Below are positions 43,478 through 54,908 of a stretch of DNA of 64,000 bases, in pieces. Under the pieces are notes generated by a model, which was given only the letters and a program-made list of their open reading frames with translations, was not told where the DNA came from and ran no database searches. Positions within the stretch are counted from its first letter, which is position 1. Every line of letters starts with the position of its first letter. The DNA lies in contig JARDYH010000002.1 in NCBI GenBank assembly GCA_029215795.1, positions 272,374,310 to 272,438,309 on the forward strand, read 5' to 3'. The translations under genes were made by a program, and so were the position numbers. This DNA is from Anniella stebbinsi. Its lineage: Eukaryota; Chordata; Lepidosauria; Squamata; Anniellidae.

Positions 43478-43764
43478 TGTCAAGACCTTTTTGATATAGT
43501 ATGTGACACATGAGCTAGGTCAATCTGACATTGCTAGAAGAGTTATGGGCCACCTGTTGAAAAGGTGTAATGAAGAAGTTTTCTTCGATCTATCTTTGTT
43601 TTGCTTTAGAATGCTGCCAAATGCTAATTGGTTAAGTTACTACTATGTATAACTCTGCCAATTGAGAAGTTCTTTGTCTGTAGGACTCTCTCCATACAGC
43701 TGTATTACGCTTAATAAAACGGAGTTGCCTTACAACCGAAGTGGGTTTTTATCCTTGACACTAT
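43478..43764 (+). mobile_element. Probable solo LTR
   Basis: TGTCAAG at the left and CTTGACA at the right are inverted edges of LTR type (TG...CA). In between lie ATGTATAACTCTGCC (weak TATA) and CTTAATAAAACGG (AATAAA) about 50 bp before the right edge. 287 bp. Flanking pentamers do not match, so the ends may be off or the copy old. Confidence 0.5.
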
Positions 43765-44049
43765 TTATCTATCTATTTGGGAAGAGTAAACTAGGTTTGG
43801 ACAGTCATTTAGAGCACTTACTATGGTTGCATCGGAATGATACATCAAAGTAAAGCACAGAACACACAGATCTGCAGATTAAAAAAACCAAACAAATTGT
43901 GTGTGTGCTGGCAACAGGTGAAACAGTATGCTTTTACTGGGAAGGAGTTCAGTAGAGAAAGGCAACATTATTGAAATACAAATATGTTTATTCTTGCAAA
44001 ATTTTGGCTGCTACATTTCTGCTGTTTTATATATTATACTCTTTTTGTC

Positions 44050-44180
44050 TGGGTCTGTGCCATTGTTGGGATTTTAATTGTGGGTTTTTTTTACTGCATT
44101 TTACAACATTGTGATTTTAAATTGTTTGTGAGCTGCCCTAAGTAAAGCATTGGCTTTAGAAAGGTAGGATCAAAATCCCT
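44050..44180 (+). mobile_element. L2 LINE 3' UTR fragment
   Basis: GTGAGCTGCCCTAAGTAAAG then TTAGAAAGGTAGGATC, a decayed L2 3' hairpin following T-rich UTR. Confidence 0.45.
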
Positions 44181-44314
44181 TTTCACAGCTACATCACACT
44201 GACTACATTGACTTAGATATTAAAACTCAAACATAAATTCCATTATTTCAGGATTTCATATCTAGCATTTCAAGTCCAGCATGATACCTTAGGCCTGAAG
44301 TTGTAAAACCTGTG

Positions 44315-44418
44315 TTAAGGTGTATTTTATGCATGTTATTGTTCTATGTCACCTTGGGAAGGCTTCTGCCCTGAAAGGCAGCCAAGAAAAGCTTTAAAAT
44401 AAATAAATAAATAAATAA
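44315..44418 (+). mobile_element. L2-type LINE 3' end (second subfamily)
   Basis: CACCTTGGGAAGGCTTCTGC, CCTGAAAGGCAGCCAAGAA and an (AAAT)n tail; same family as 37154-37290. The hairpin MITE copy 3 inserted right at its tail. Confidence 0.65.
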
Positions 44419-44419
44419 G

Positions 44420-44739
44420 CTAGGCTGACCATCTGAAAAGGAGGACAGGGCTCATATAACTTTAACAGTTGTAGAGAAAAGGGTATTTCAGCCAGTGTCA
44501 TTTGCATGCAATTAGTTCCTGGTGATATTCCCTCTTCATCACAATAGTTAAAGTTGCAGAGCCCTGCCTTCTTTTGTATATGGTCACTCTAGTATAGTGC
44601 CTGCACCTTTAACAGTTGTGATGAAGAGGGAATTTCATCAGGAACTAATTGCATACAAATGACACCTGCTGAAATTCCCTTTTCTCTACAACTGTTAAAG
44701 TTATATGAGCCCTGTCCTCCTTTTCAGATGGTCAGCCTA
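44420..44739 (+). mobile_element. Hairpin hAT-type MITE, copy 3
   Basis: TAGGCTGACCATCTG / CAGATGGTCAGCCTA, exact duplication AAATAAGC (44412-44419, 44740-44747). Orientation A. 320 bp. Confidence 0.9.
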
Positions 44740-44747
44740 AAATAAGC

Positions 44748-45235
44748 TGAAATTGTTATGAATATGTTTTCTTATGGTATTGATTTCTGTGATCAAGCTT
44801 CATTTGAACTTACACCAGTTCATCACATACATCCCAACTGACATCTGCCTTGCTGAAAGATGCTTACAAGGGAATTGTAGGGATAATTTACACTCTTGTT
44901 ATTTGGCTGCACTTGTGTCCTGATTTTAATTGTTTGTGCCAGTGCATCTGTCTGCATCTGTCTGCAACACAGACATAATGTCACTGCAACCTTGCCACAA
45001 TGTCATATTTTATATGGCTACATTGGCATAGCTGTTGTTTTCCCTGTCACCCCAGCCTCAAGCACGTATATACTACCATTCAAATGGTTAGGGACCCAAA
45101 ATACCAGCATGTTTTAGCTTAAAGCTCTTATTGCCAGTAACTAAGTTTTAGGAGAGGTGTTTCAACTTTTTAGAATGGAAGGACAAGGGGTAAAAGGGAA
45201 AATGTGGCACCTAGGGAATCTCAGAGGGCTGGATT
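44748..45235. other. Intergenic DNA, no feature recognised
   Basis: Short frames only. Confidence 0.45.
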
Positions 45236-45345
45236 GGGACCTCAGGCATGGCAGATCTGGTCCCTGGGCCTGAGGTGCAGATAGTATTAAGCTAGATGGA
45301 CCAACGATCTGACTCAGTAAAATGTTACTTGCATCTTATGTAAAT
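45236..45345 (+). mobile_element. SINE 3' part
   Basis: TAAGCTAGATGGACCAACGA and TCTGACTCAGTAAAATG match the tail of the SINE at 27225-27420 in the opposite orientation. Confidence 0.5.
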
Positions 45346-45509
45346 CTCATGGCTTACATTGAGCTCCTTCAGATGGGGGAAAATCACATTCCCTTACCGT
45401 GGCCCTGCTTCTTGTTCTCTTCTTCATTTGCAATGAGCTGTAATTACACAAGGAAGAGAGCAGTGACCACATGGCCCATACAATTCAATGGGACAATACC
45501 CTCTACTGG

Positions 45510-46322
45510 GTATAGAATCGTAGAATCATGGAATAGTAGAGTTGGAAGGGGCCTACAAGGCCATCGAGTCCAACCCCTTGCTCAATGCAGGAATCCACCT
45601 TAAAGCATGCCTGACAGATGAATGCCCCTAGTGTGGAAGAGTCCACAACCTCCCTAGGGAATTGGTTCCATTGTCGTACTGCTCTAACAGTCAGGAAGTT
45701 TTTCCTGATGTCCAGCCGGAATCTGGCTTCCTGTCACTTGAGCCCATTATTCCGTATAATGCACTCTGGTTTGATTGAGAAAAGATCCTGGCCCTCCTCC
45801 ATGTGACAACATTTCAAGTATTTGAAGAGTGCTATCATGTCTCTCCTCAATCTTCTCTTCTCCAGGCTAAAGTCTCTCCTCATAGGACTTTGTTTCCAGA
45901 CCCCTGATCATCCTTGTTGCCCCCCTCTGAACACTCTGGATCCTTCTTGAAGTGTGGTGCCCAGAACTGGACGCAATACTCAAGATGGGGCCTAACCAGT
46001 GCCAAATAGAGGGGAGCCAATACCTTGCACGATTTGGAAGCTATACTTCTATTGATGCAGCCCAAAATAGCATTTGCTTTTTTGTAGCCACATCACACTG
46101 TTGGCTCATATTCAGCTTGTGATTTACAACAATTCCAAGATCCTTCTCGCTTGCCGTATTGCTGAGCCAAGTATCCCCCATCTTGTAACTGTGCAGTTGG
46201 TTTCTTTTTCCTAGGTATTGAACTTGGCAATTATCCCTATTAAATGTCATTCTGTGGTTTTCAGCCCTGCACTCCAGTCTATCAACATCACTTTGGAGTT
46301 TGTTTCTGTCTTCCAGGGCATT
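45510..46322 (-). mobile_element. CR1 LINE 3' part
   Basis: ATAGAATCGTAGAATCATGG at the 3' edge, then the full CR1 3' UTR and ORF2 C-terminus in reverse (minus 46065-45880 reads [20 protein letters not shown], the conserved CR1 block). Nearly colinear with 58993-59830. 5' truncated at about 46322. Confidence 0.85.
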
Positions 46323-47695
46323 TTATAGCGCAACTTCACCTGTACATGGCAGGGAAGCCGGACAAATACTGTTATATCTCAGAAGAGTGAGGTTTTCTGA
46401 GGTTTATTTTTTTACCGCTAAAACTGGGGAATGGAGAGGGAGATGCGCAGGAGGCTGACAGCATCATCAAATGACCTGCGAACATCCGTGAGTGGCCAGT
46501 CACGGGCGTTTTATAAAATGCTAATTTAAAAGAAGCTCAATGGGTCACATCCATGATTAACCTTAACTGGATAAGGATCGTAATGATACTTTTTTCCTTA
46601 AATGCACACACACACACACACACACCAGCATATGACAACGATATATGAATAAGATTAATAAATAAGTTGCACTTTGTCCTATACTTTCCAGATATGCCAG
46701 GAGACAGTGTAAAAGAACGACTGGTTTGTAATTGACTTACATTTTGTGTCTCATCATTTGCATTTTAACTATTTCAACAGGCTGTTTTTGGAATTTCAGT
46801 GCTTCTTCTGAATCTGAAAGCAGATATTGATGACAATCCATGGAAATGCCAATGCACTCACAGGAGGTTTCTTGTACACACCAGGAGGGTTCTTCTAACT
46901 GCAGGCTGCCCATTCAGGGGAGTTTAAAAGTTTAAACACAGTTTGACACCTCAGCAGGGTGCTAGATCAAAGAAGATAAAATTATTTCAAGATGTGTACT
47001 TTGCTAATGATAGATTCTACATCATGGCCTAGGAAGATTTAAATAACGCTAAGGAAAATGAAGAAAAAGTGATTAAAAGAAATATCGAATATGTTTTAAA
47101 TGCTACAGACATATTTTCAGATTGGCCAGTAATAATGGTTTCTAGGAATAATACTTCATGCTTCTAGCTCTGGAAGTCAGTTCCATTGCGAATGGCCTGA
47201 GCTTCACTTTTAGTTAGGGAGCTGTCTTCACGGCACTGAGTTGGCGCTGCTCCACTACCAAACCCCGTGGTATCGTTGCTGCAAGTTATTGACACAAGGA
47301 GGGCCAGTGTGGTCGTTGAGGTGGCCATTAGGCTTGTTGGGCCCACCCCTCCCTCTCCTGCAGTTTCCGGTGACCAATAAAAAGTCACCTTCTGCCTGGG
47401 ATTTCCACCCCCCTGGACCAGTACCCAAGCAAGGACAGATGGGGAAGAGCCACATTGACCTTGCTCAGCCAGGAAAATAAACTAAATTTGACCATTTGGG
47501 TGCTCCATAGTTTCTACAGATGCAATTCCCCCCTCCCTGAATTTATTAAAAATATTTTTTGTGGAGCAACAGTGCATGGGTGGTGGTGGGGGGAACGGGG
47601 ACCACTTGGGGCTGCATCCAGCACATGGCCCCATATCTGAATTAGAATGAATAAAGTTTAGCATAGAAACATTGCAATATCTTTGAGATCATAAT
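46323..47695. other. Intergenic DNA, no feature recognised
   Basis: The stretch 46630-47160 is AT-rich and free of recognised repeats. A (CA)n run is listed separately. Confidence 0.4.
46604..46625 (+). repeat. (CA)n microsatellite
   Basis: About eleven CA units. Confidence 0.9.
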
Positions 47696-48555
47696 TAGGG
47701 ATGTGCACTGGATCGGTTCCGATCCACGATCCGAATCCAATCCAGAGGGAAATAGGATAAATTATCCAATTTCCGATCCGACAGCTGGATCAGCCAATCC
47801 AATCCCAACCGATCCGAAAAGGTTCCGATCCGGTTCGGATGGATCGGCGGATCGGCGGGCGCCCACTGGCGCCCACCCCCGCTGCCATTGGTGGGCGCCA
47901 GCGGGCGCCCGCCGATGAAAGTGGACAGTGGGGGCACGCGGAGGGGAGGAGGGGGTCGCATGGAGCGGCGCGCTTACCTTTCAGGGACGTCCGCTCCCGT
48001 CCGGCGCCGGCTGCTACTGCCAGCAGGCTTCGCGGCCTGCTCCAGGGTGGCGCGCCGGGTGATGACATCACCCAGCGCGCCACTCTAGAGCAGGCCGCAA
48101 AGCCCACTGGCAGTAGCAGCCAGCGCCGGACGGGAGCAGACGTCCCTGTAAGGTAAGCAGTGGCAGGGGGGAGGGGGCTTACCCCCCCCGGGCTGTCCGC
48201 TTCTATCCGCTGGCGCCCGCGGGCGCCAGCAGATGGAAGCGGACGGCCCCGGGGGGGGGGTAGGGAGCGCGGGGGGAGGGGGCTTACCTGCCAGGGCCGT
48301 CCACAGCGGACAGCCCCAGGAGGGGAGGGAGTTAGGCTCCCCCTCACCTACCCACCACCATTTTTCCTGATAGACTTGCATTGCAAGTCTATGGGGAAAA
48401 AAATGGCGGCCGATCCAAAAATTTCTGATTTTTGGATCGGGATCGGACTCGATCCGGTCCAGGGGGCCTCCGATTTTGTCCGATCTGATCCGTGACAAAA
48501 TTGGAGGTCCCGATCCGGGTCCCGATCTGATCCGGGGGGTCCGTGCACACCCCTA
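47696..48555. mobile_element. GC-rich hAT-type element, single palindromic core
   Basis: TAGGGATGTGCAC and GTGCACACCCCTA ends with the exact duplication ATCATAAT (47688-47695, 48556-48563). The same subterminal GATCCG arms as 12586-14182. The core (about 47970-48157) is one palindromic unit centred on GGGTGATGACATCACCC, with CTTACC (47973-47978) and GGTAAG (48152-48157) facing outward. 860 bp. The frames of 105 to 185 codons are composition artefacts. Confidence 0.85.
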
Positions 48556-48563
48556 ATCATAAT

Positions 48564-49546
48564 AACTATCTGGGCACAACAAGGGTGCATTGCCACAGAT
48601 CTCATTGACGTAAGCAGCTTGATGAAAACTCTGGCAGATTTTTGAGTGACTTCCAGAATGTTCACATCTAAATTTAGAAGTGACAGGACCACAATATTCC
48701 TTTCAATTTCTGCAGAAACTCAAAGGGGTGCCCTTATGGTGTGAGATTACTTTATGTCCACGTGGAGTTTAGTTGATCTACATGCCGAACCCAGCTGTAC
48801 GATATTAGTAAGTCACAAAGTTCTAGAGTATGCCCATGAACACAGGCTAATGTTAACTTTGAAAGATTTTCCAGATATTAGAAACTATGAATTCCAGGTT
48901 CACTGCAAATTGCAAAAGGGAACGAATGTGGGAAATTTGCATGCATCTTGAGCTTCCAAAACGGCCCTCATGGAAAACCAAAAGAATTTTCTTTTTAAGA
49001 AGTGATGGCAAACAGTTCTCAAATAAAGAATAACTTTGGGAATTACCCTTGCAGAAGCACCTCTGCTATGTCATCTAAGAGATTCTTCGACAAAGGGGTC
49101 CTTCCTTGCCAGTTAGTTCCAGTCCTGTATCCTCCCTCCACTGCCGCAGGCCAGGCTCAACTTCTAATCCAGAACCCTCTTCGCAGCATTGGTGAAGGAG
49201 GCATCCAGTGTCCTTATTGCTACTTTTTCCACTGAAGCACGACTCAAAGCAAAGTGGCATGAAAGGAGGAAAAAGGAGTTGTTGCTGCAAGGGGGAGAAA
49301 TGTAAGAGCAGCTACTGCTAGGGAAGATTCATGTCATTTGAATGTCAGTGAATGGATGCAGCAGCAGGCAGACAGGCAGACCCATTTTTATTTTTTTTTG
49401 GTTTCATCATTAAGATGCCATGAGCATTCCAGAAAAAGCAAGACCACAAAGGAAAGAAGTATGGATGGGCTGAGGCTGTGGAGATAGGATATTGGCTGGG
49501 CTTTATTTCTAAAGTGAGAGGCATTGGTACTAGGGATGCACAGTAA
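48564..49546. other. Intergenic DNA, no feature recognised
   Basis: No repeats or protein-like frames. Confidence 0.4.
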
Positions 49547-49814
49547 TAGGGTGACCAGATACAATCCAGGTCAGGGCTCATGTAACTTTAACAGTTGTAG
49601 AGAAAAGGGAATTTCAGCCAGTGTCATATGTATGCAAATAGTTCCTGGTGAAATTCCCTCTTCATCACAACAGTTAAAGTTGCAGGCACTATACCAGAGT
49701 GACCATATACAAAAGAAGGCAGGGACCCTGCAACTTTAACTGGCTGAAATTCCCTTTTCTCTACAACTGTTAAAGTTACAGGAGCCCTGACCTGGATTTT
49801 ATCTGGTCACCCTA
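49547..49814 (-). mobile_element. Hairpin hAT-type MITE, copy 4 (deleted arm)
   Basis: TAGGGTGACCAGAT / ATCTGGTCACCCTA ends, orientation B, 268 bp. Part of the right arm between the centre and the TGGCTGAAATTCCC word is missing. Flanking octamers do not match. Confidence 0.85.
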
Positions 49815-50514
49815 CTCACTGCTTGCTTGCTTGCTCTGTTTTGCAATTTCTTATCAAATATCTTTCTATCTATCTATCTATCGATATCGATATCGATATA
49901 GATATAGATATAACATTGCATACTCCCAGTCTGATACCTGGGACCAAAATTACAATCCGGAACTAAACTCTAGTAAGCTCTTGCTGAAAATGTTATGGTC
50001 TCTAAAAGCAGGTTAATAAAAATGTATTTCATCTTTTTTAAACCTCATGTATGTTTATGTCTGTGAGGTTTAATACTGCCCTCCCAGTGCACAGTGGTCC
50101 TGATCCAAATCACAGCCATGTGAACTTACTCTAAAGTAAAAAAAAACCTGATTATCCTCGCTGAGTGATTAATGTGATGAGTTGTTTGACACTTAAATCT
50201 ATAAGGTGAATCCTACACTGTGTGAATGGAAGGCAAGCTTGTTCAATGATCTTTCCCTTTTGCCTCTTTCCCACTGCATCCCTCTGTATACCTCAAAAAT
50301 CCTCTGCAGGGGTCAGGGGGACCTACTGCACATTGTGGGACATACCTTACAGAGTGGGATGGGCGAATGGCTGAAATCAGGAACCTTGCATGAGTGGTGC
50401 AAGATTTCTCCACCTCATTCCAAGTAACTCCATCCTTCCATCCTGCCATGTCTGGTAAGTTCCCTTGGAGATGCTTGTGGGTGGATTACAGGGAGCTGAA
50501 AGGGAGGTAAAGAT
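49815..50514. other. Intergenic DNA
   Basis: Apart from the microsatellite, nothing is recognised. Confidence 0.45.
49866..49912 (+). repeat. (CTAT)n(CGATAT)n compound microsatellite
   Basis: CTAT units pass into CGATAT and then GATATA units. Confidence 0.9.
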
Positions 50515-50834
50515 TAGGGTGACCATATGAAAAGGAGGACAGGGCTCCTGTATCTTCAACAGTTGCATAAAAAAGGGAATTTCAGCAGGTGTCATTTGTA
50601 TGCATGCAGCACCTGGTGAAATTCCCTCTTCATCACCACAGTTAAAGCTGCAGGAGCCCTGCCCTCTTTTGTATCTGGTCACTCTAGGATAGCTCCTGCA
50701 GCTTTAACAGTTGTAATGAAGAGAGAATTTCACCAGATGTTGCATGCATACAGATGACACCTGCTGAAATTCATTTTTCTATGCAACTGTTAAAGATTCA
50801 GGAGCCCTGTCCTCCTTTCCATATGGTCACCCTA
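50515..50834 (+). mobile_element. Hairpin hAT-type MITE, copy 5
   Basis: TAGGGTGACCATATG / CATATGGTCACCCTA; flanks GTAAAGAT and GAAAAGAT agree at 7 of 8. Orientation A. 320 bp. Confidence 0.9.
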
Positions 50835-51644
50835 GAAAAGATCCATTGCAGAATCTGCATTTGCATTGCTCAATATTGGATTTCACTGATATTTCGAACT
50901 GCTCAGTCTCACAATGGATAAGTTGGCCTCCCTGTTGTGTTTTTTACACTTATCACTTCTTATGCTAGAGTCCCTATACAAAGACAATTAAGAAAATATA
51001 CCCCTGAGGTCACAACAACAAAAGAGAGGGACTTTTACTCAAAATGGCAGCAAGAGCAGTGGCAGCGATGAATGAAAATGAAAACTTCCTTTGAGCACAC
51101 GGAGTGGGAACACTTTCCAGGCCTGTATGATGGTGCAGATTTGGTATCTCATACATTGCCATGGCAACAGAAAAGTGAGAAGGGGGGGGGAGAAATGCCA
51201 CCGGATATGTTGCAGCTGTAATTTTTATCTGAAAGGGCAGGTGGTGGTGCTGCACAATATTCACAGCAATTTTTTGTCTGACAGAAACAACCCTGTAACA
51301 ACAAAACACCATAAAGGTGTATCTGAAGATTGTAAAATTAGCTCACCTTTTATCCTGCCTGTCATGAGAGGAGGATAAAGACATAATTTCACCCTGCCAT
51401 CTGTGTATCAACGTGTTGACTACTCTGTTCATTTTCTTGGCTTTCTCAGCATCCCTTCTACGCAGGTTATTATACTCGGTACAAGCTTCCTACTAATCAG
51501 TACTTGTGAAAGCCATTGAGGAGAATAAGTAGACTTTCATCCTGGAAGGCAAGGCACAGGTAGACGTATAAATAGAAAAGAAGGCATTTCAAAAGATTTA
51601 AATGACTGCTATGATGCAGAGGTGGGCAGACTTTAGCCCGACAG
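50835..51644. other. Intergenic DNA, no feature recognised
   Basis: Frames up to 100 codons have no family features. A MITE end-like CAGAGGTGGGCAG appears at 51617. Confidence 0.4.
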
Positions 51645-51645
51645 C

Positions 51646-51682
<37 letters not shown>

Positions 51683-52330
51683 GAATTTATTTAATTTATA
51701 TCTTGCCCTTTCCTCCAAAAATGGTGTCCAAGGCGGCTAACAATAATAAAATACAGATTAAAAACAGAAGTAATTACAATATAGCATAAAAAGAGAAAAC
51801 ACAGTTAAGGTGCAATCCTACACATGTTTAGACAGGAAAAAAGACTCCCAGTGGAATGCTGGGAGTTGTAGGACTTTTTTCAGTCTAAACATGTGTAGGA
51901 TTGCACCTTAACTGTGAAGTGCAATAATAGGCAACAGCCAACTAAGTGAAAACCCTGTCAGCAATAGACTGGCTTACTTGCCAAAGGCTTGGTTGGATAA
52001 AACGTCTTTGCCTACTGGTAGAAGGAAAACAGCGAGGGCAGGGCAACATAGCCTCCCTCAGCAGGAAGTTCCAGAGCCTGGGAGCAGCCATGGAGATGGC
52101 CTTCTCTTGGGTTCTTGAACTACCTGCTCTGGGAGGCTATCTTAAAAAAGTGGGCAGGCTCGTATGAGAGAGAACGTAGTATTTTAGGAAACCTCAACCC
52201 AAGCCGTCTAGGGCTTTCCAGGTCTTTGAATGGTAGCCAGAAAAAGACTGATTTCCCAAGGTCCTTAATCGCATGGAGTACCTCCCTGGATACAGGAGGT
52301 GCTCCTCTTCAGACTGTCATCCTACACAGG
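51645..52330 (-). mobile_element. L2 LINE, decayed, split by hairpin MITE
   Basis: An (ATT)n tail at 51645-51682, then GGTGTCCAAGGCGGCTAACA and AT-rich UTR. Coding remnants lie at 52000-52200 (the region equivalent to the C-terminal block; plus-strand words AGTTCCAGAGCCTGGGAGCA). The MITE 51802-51914 lies in the UTR. The 5' limit is uncertain. Confidence 0.6.
51802..51914. mobile_element. Perfect hairpin MITE, 113 bp
   Basis: CAGTTAAGGTGCAATCCTAC and its exact complement form arms of about 31 bp (CAG...AGAC / GTCT...CTG). The loop carries the smaller inverted pair GACTCCCAG / CTGGGAGTTG. No clear target duplication. Confidence 0.75.
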
Positions 52331-52548
52331 ACAACAGATCTGACGTTGGACAGGCCAAGGCTGGAGTGCTCCTCTCTTCATGCATTCTTCCAACATAGTA
52401 AGTAGAATGTCTGAAGAGGGCTTCAGTCTTTGCACCCTTGCCTTTGCAAGCCAGAGAACATCCATTCTAATTGGATTGTGATACCCGGATTGTGTGGATG
52501 CCAACAAATCAGCAGTCCTACTTCTCCTTTTCTTTTCTCTCCATAATG

Positions 52549-52654
52549 CAGAGGTGGGGACCCTGTAGCCCTCCAGCCCCCATCACCCCAATCATTGGCC
52601 ATTTTGGCTTGGGCCGTTGGAAGATGGAATCCAACAACAGGTTCCCCACCTCTG
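52549..52654. mobile_element. hAT-type palindromic MITE
   Basis: CAGAGGTGGGGACC and GGTTCCCCACCTCTG ends; CCCTCCAG and CCAACAACAG-type words. Flanks CCATAATG and CTGTAATA differ only by transitions. Confidence 0.6.
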
Positions 52655-52761
52655 CTGTAATACAGTGTACTGTGTGACTTTACATCTTTGTGCTGCTCCA
52701 CTTGATGGGCTGCTGCTGTTTGTAGGGGGTGGGAAACTTCATGAGATAATGCCATCCCATA

Positions 52762-52806
52762 GGAATATTAGAAGCTGCCTTATACTGAGTCCAACCATTG
52801 GTCCAG
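52762..52806 (-). mobile_element. SINE tail fragment
   Basis: TTAGAAGCTGCCTTATACTG and ACCATTGGTCCAG match the tail of the SINE type at 27225-27420. Confidence 0.5.
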
Positions 52807-54115
52807 CTCTAACCCTATGCAGGCATCCAGCCAGCACACACAAGAGCTAAAAGGGTGGGTGGGGCATGCAAATCCTTCCTCCAACGTCCCATTCCTGTCC
52901 TCGGGCTTCTACTGAGCCCTCACCTCCCTTTTAGCCTCACATATTCAGTCTGAATGCCTGCGTAGGGTTTGTGTTTCTATGGTATTTTTGGTCTGATAGA
53001 ATAAAGCACACAATGTGCCATTTTCTGTCTATTTGTTTTTTGGTCACAGAGGAAAGAAACAAAAAGATACAAATCTGTAATTCTTAACACATTCATTCAC
53101 CAGCAGAAACTTAAATCAAAGCCTCCGGCTCCATTTGAAATGTATGTGGTATCTGTTTCATGGAGAGGTTTATTCTGACTCTTAGGGCTTGTCTCCTACC
53201 CATCTCATCAGCTGGGAGAAAAAAATATCTTGTACATTAGCAAAATTATACCCAAGATTCCAATTTTTCCTAATCCCAGCTTTATCGGTGGTATGATACA
53301 TCCTGTTATTTGCGATTACTTTTGAAAGTCAACACTGTAATCTTATTAGCTATTCATCGACAAGTGGATTCAGACTGCAAAACTACCACTTTGTCTGGGG
53401 AGCAAGATGCTGATGAAAAATATTAAAGATTACTGCAAAGAAAATTGACTGTCTTTTATAGTTAGGTCCAGTTCAGTTCATACTGGAAAGTGGATGGAAG
53501 ATAGAAATTGGGCAAGACAGACACCTTTAAAATCAACGGATCTTTTAACAGATTTTAAAGGAAGAAAAATGGGCAAAATATTATGGGCTAATATTCATAA
53601 AACAATGTAAATGTAATTTGAATAATGTAGCTTTGCTTTAATGAGATGAGATTTGTGGCAATTGTGCATTTTAAGTCTCTTTCATGCTACATAAGATTCA
53701 GAATCTCTCTCTCTCTTTTATTAGTTTTTTTTAAAAAAAACAAGATTAAACAACCCAACTGACATAAACGAATAAATAAATAAAAGAAAGGAAATCTACT
53801 TATTGACAGAGAGTAGTACATTTAACATATTTGAATATATTTCCCCTTTACCTTACAAACCAAGATATAGCTGGAATTTATAGGCTGCTTGGAGTTTTCT
53901 TTAGAATTCTTCACCACAGCAGATAAATTTTAGTCTGTTTTCCATAGTCTGAGGAACGGCTCGGTCTCTACCTTTGAGCAAGGCAGGAGAAGATGGTGGT
54001 GGTGGTCCTAATAAAACATTTTTTCTCATTCGTCATAGGATATTCCCAGAATTCCTGATGGGCGAAGATGCTCCACTGGGATCTGGAGAGTACAGAGTTC
54101 TCCTTCCTCTACTAC
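52807..54115. other. Intergenic DNA, possible conserved noncoding block
   Basis: No repeats or genes are recognised. 53030-53450 is non-repetitive and balanced; conservation cannot be judged here. Confidence 0.35.
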
Positions 54116-54222
54116 TTGTGGGTCACTGGTCAACAGCTGGTTGGCCACTGTGTGAACAGAGTGCTGGACTAGATGGACCCTCAGTCTGATCTAACATGGC
54201 ATTTCTTATGTCCTTATGTACC
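54116..54222 (+). mobile_element. CR1 LINE 3' end
   Basis: GGCCACTGTGTGAACAGAGT, GCTGGACTAGATGGACCCTC and the terminal TTCTTATGTCCTTATG, as at 17740-17826. Confidence 0.75.
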
Positions 54223-54480
54223 CCTAGATAAGCTACTAGGGAAGGCAGTGGTGACACAGGGTTAGGACGAGCAGGTCATTGCTTGCCATGCTTGCAGTAG
54301 GCTGTGAGCAGCAGAGCCTTGCTCACCTCGAACCTGCTCACTCGCTTTTGCGAGTGGCCTCATTTGAATGTTCACGACATTCCTATATGCAAAGACAGGG
54401 AGGCAAAGTAGGCTCCATTTCCTATTAAGTGTCCCATTGAAACCAATGGGCTTGAAAATAGTTAATTCTGGAACTTAAAG
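54223..54480. other. Intergenic DNA
   Basis: Nothing recognised. Confidence 0.45.
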
Positions 54481-54709
54481 AGAGCCAGTGTGTTGTACTG
54501 GTGAAAGTGCTGGACTGGGACTCAGAAGATCCAGGTTCAAGTCCCCACCCTGACATGAAGCTCACTGGGTGAGTTTGGGTCAGTCACTGTCACTGAGTCT
54601 CAGCCTAACCTACCTAAAAGGGTTGTTATGCAGATGAAATGGAGAGGAGGAGGAGGACCAAGAGGGAAAATATGGGATAATTAATAAATAAATAAATAAA
54701 TAAATAAAA
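54481..54709 (+). mobile_element. Sauria-like tRNA-derived SINE
   Basis: Head AGAGCCAGTGTGTTGTACTG, B-box region CAGGTTCAAGTCCCC, body CTCACTGGGTGAGTTTGG and TCTCAGCCTAACCTACC, tail of (AAAT)n. About 229 bp. The A box is degraded. Confidence 0.8.
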
Positions 54710-54832
54710 GTCTGCTCCCTGGATCTGCATTTTTTAGCTCCAGTACCCACCCCCTTATAGATTCCAAAATGGCCATATAAGTATAGATTTTCTCCTGTTT
54801 GTCTAAATGCTATTCAAATTATAACCATAAAC

Positions 54833-54864
<32 letters not shown>

Positions 54865-54867
54865 GAG

Positions 54868-54904
<37 letters not shown>
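54833..54904 (+). repeat. (TA)n(CA)n(GA)n compound microsatellite
   Basis: Three dinucleotide blocks in a row. Confidence 0.9.

Positions 54905-54908
<4 letters not shown>

Noticed and set aside
47790..48347. 185-codon minus-strand frame
   Set aside because: GC artefact in the hAT-type element; it corresponds to similar non-coding frames in 12586-14182.
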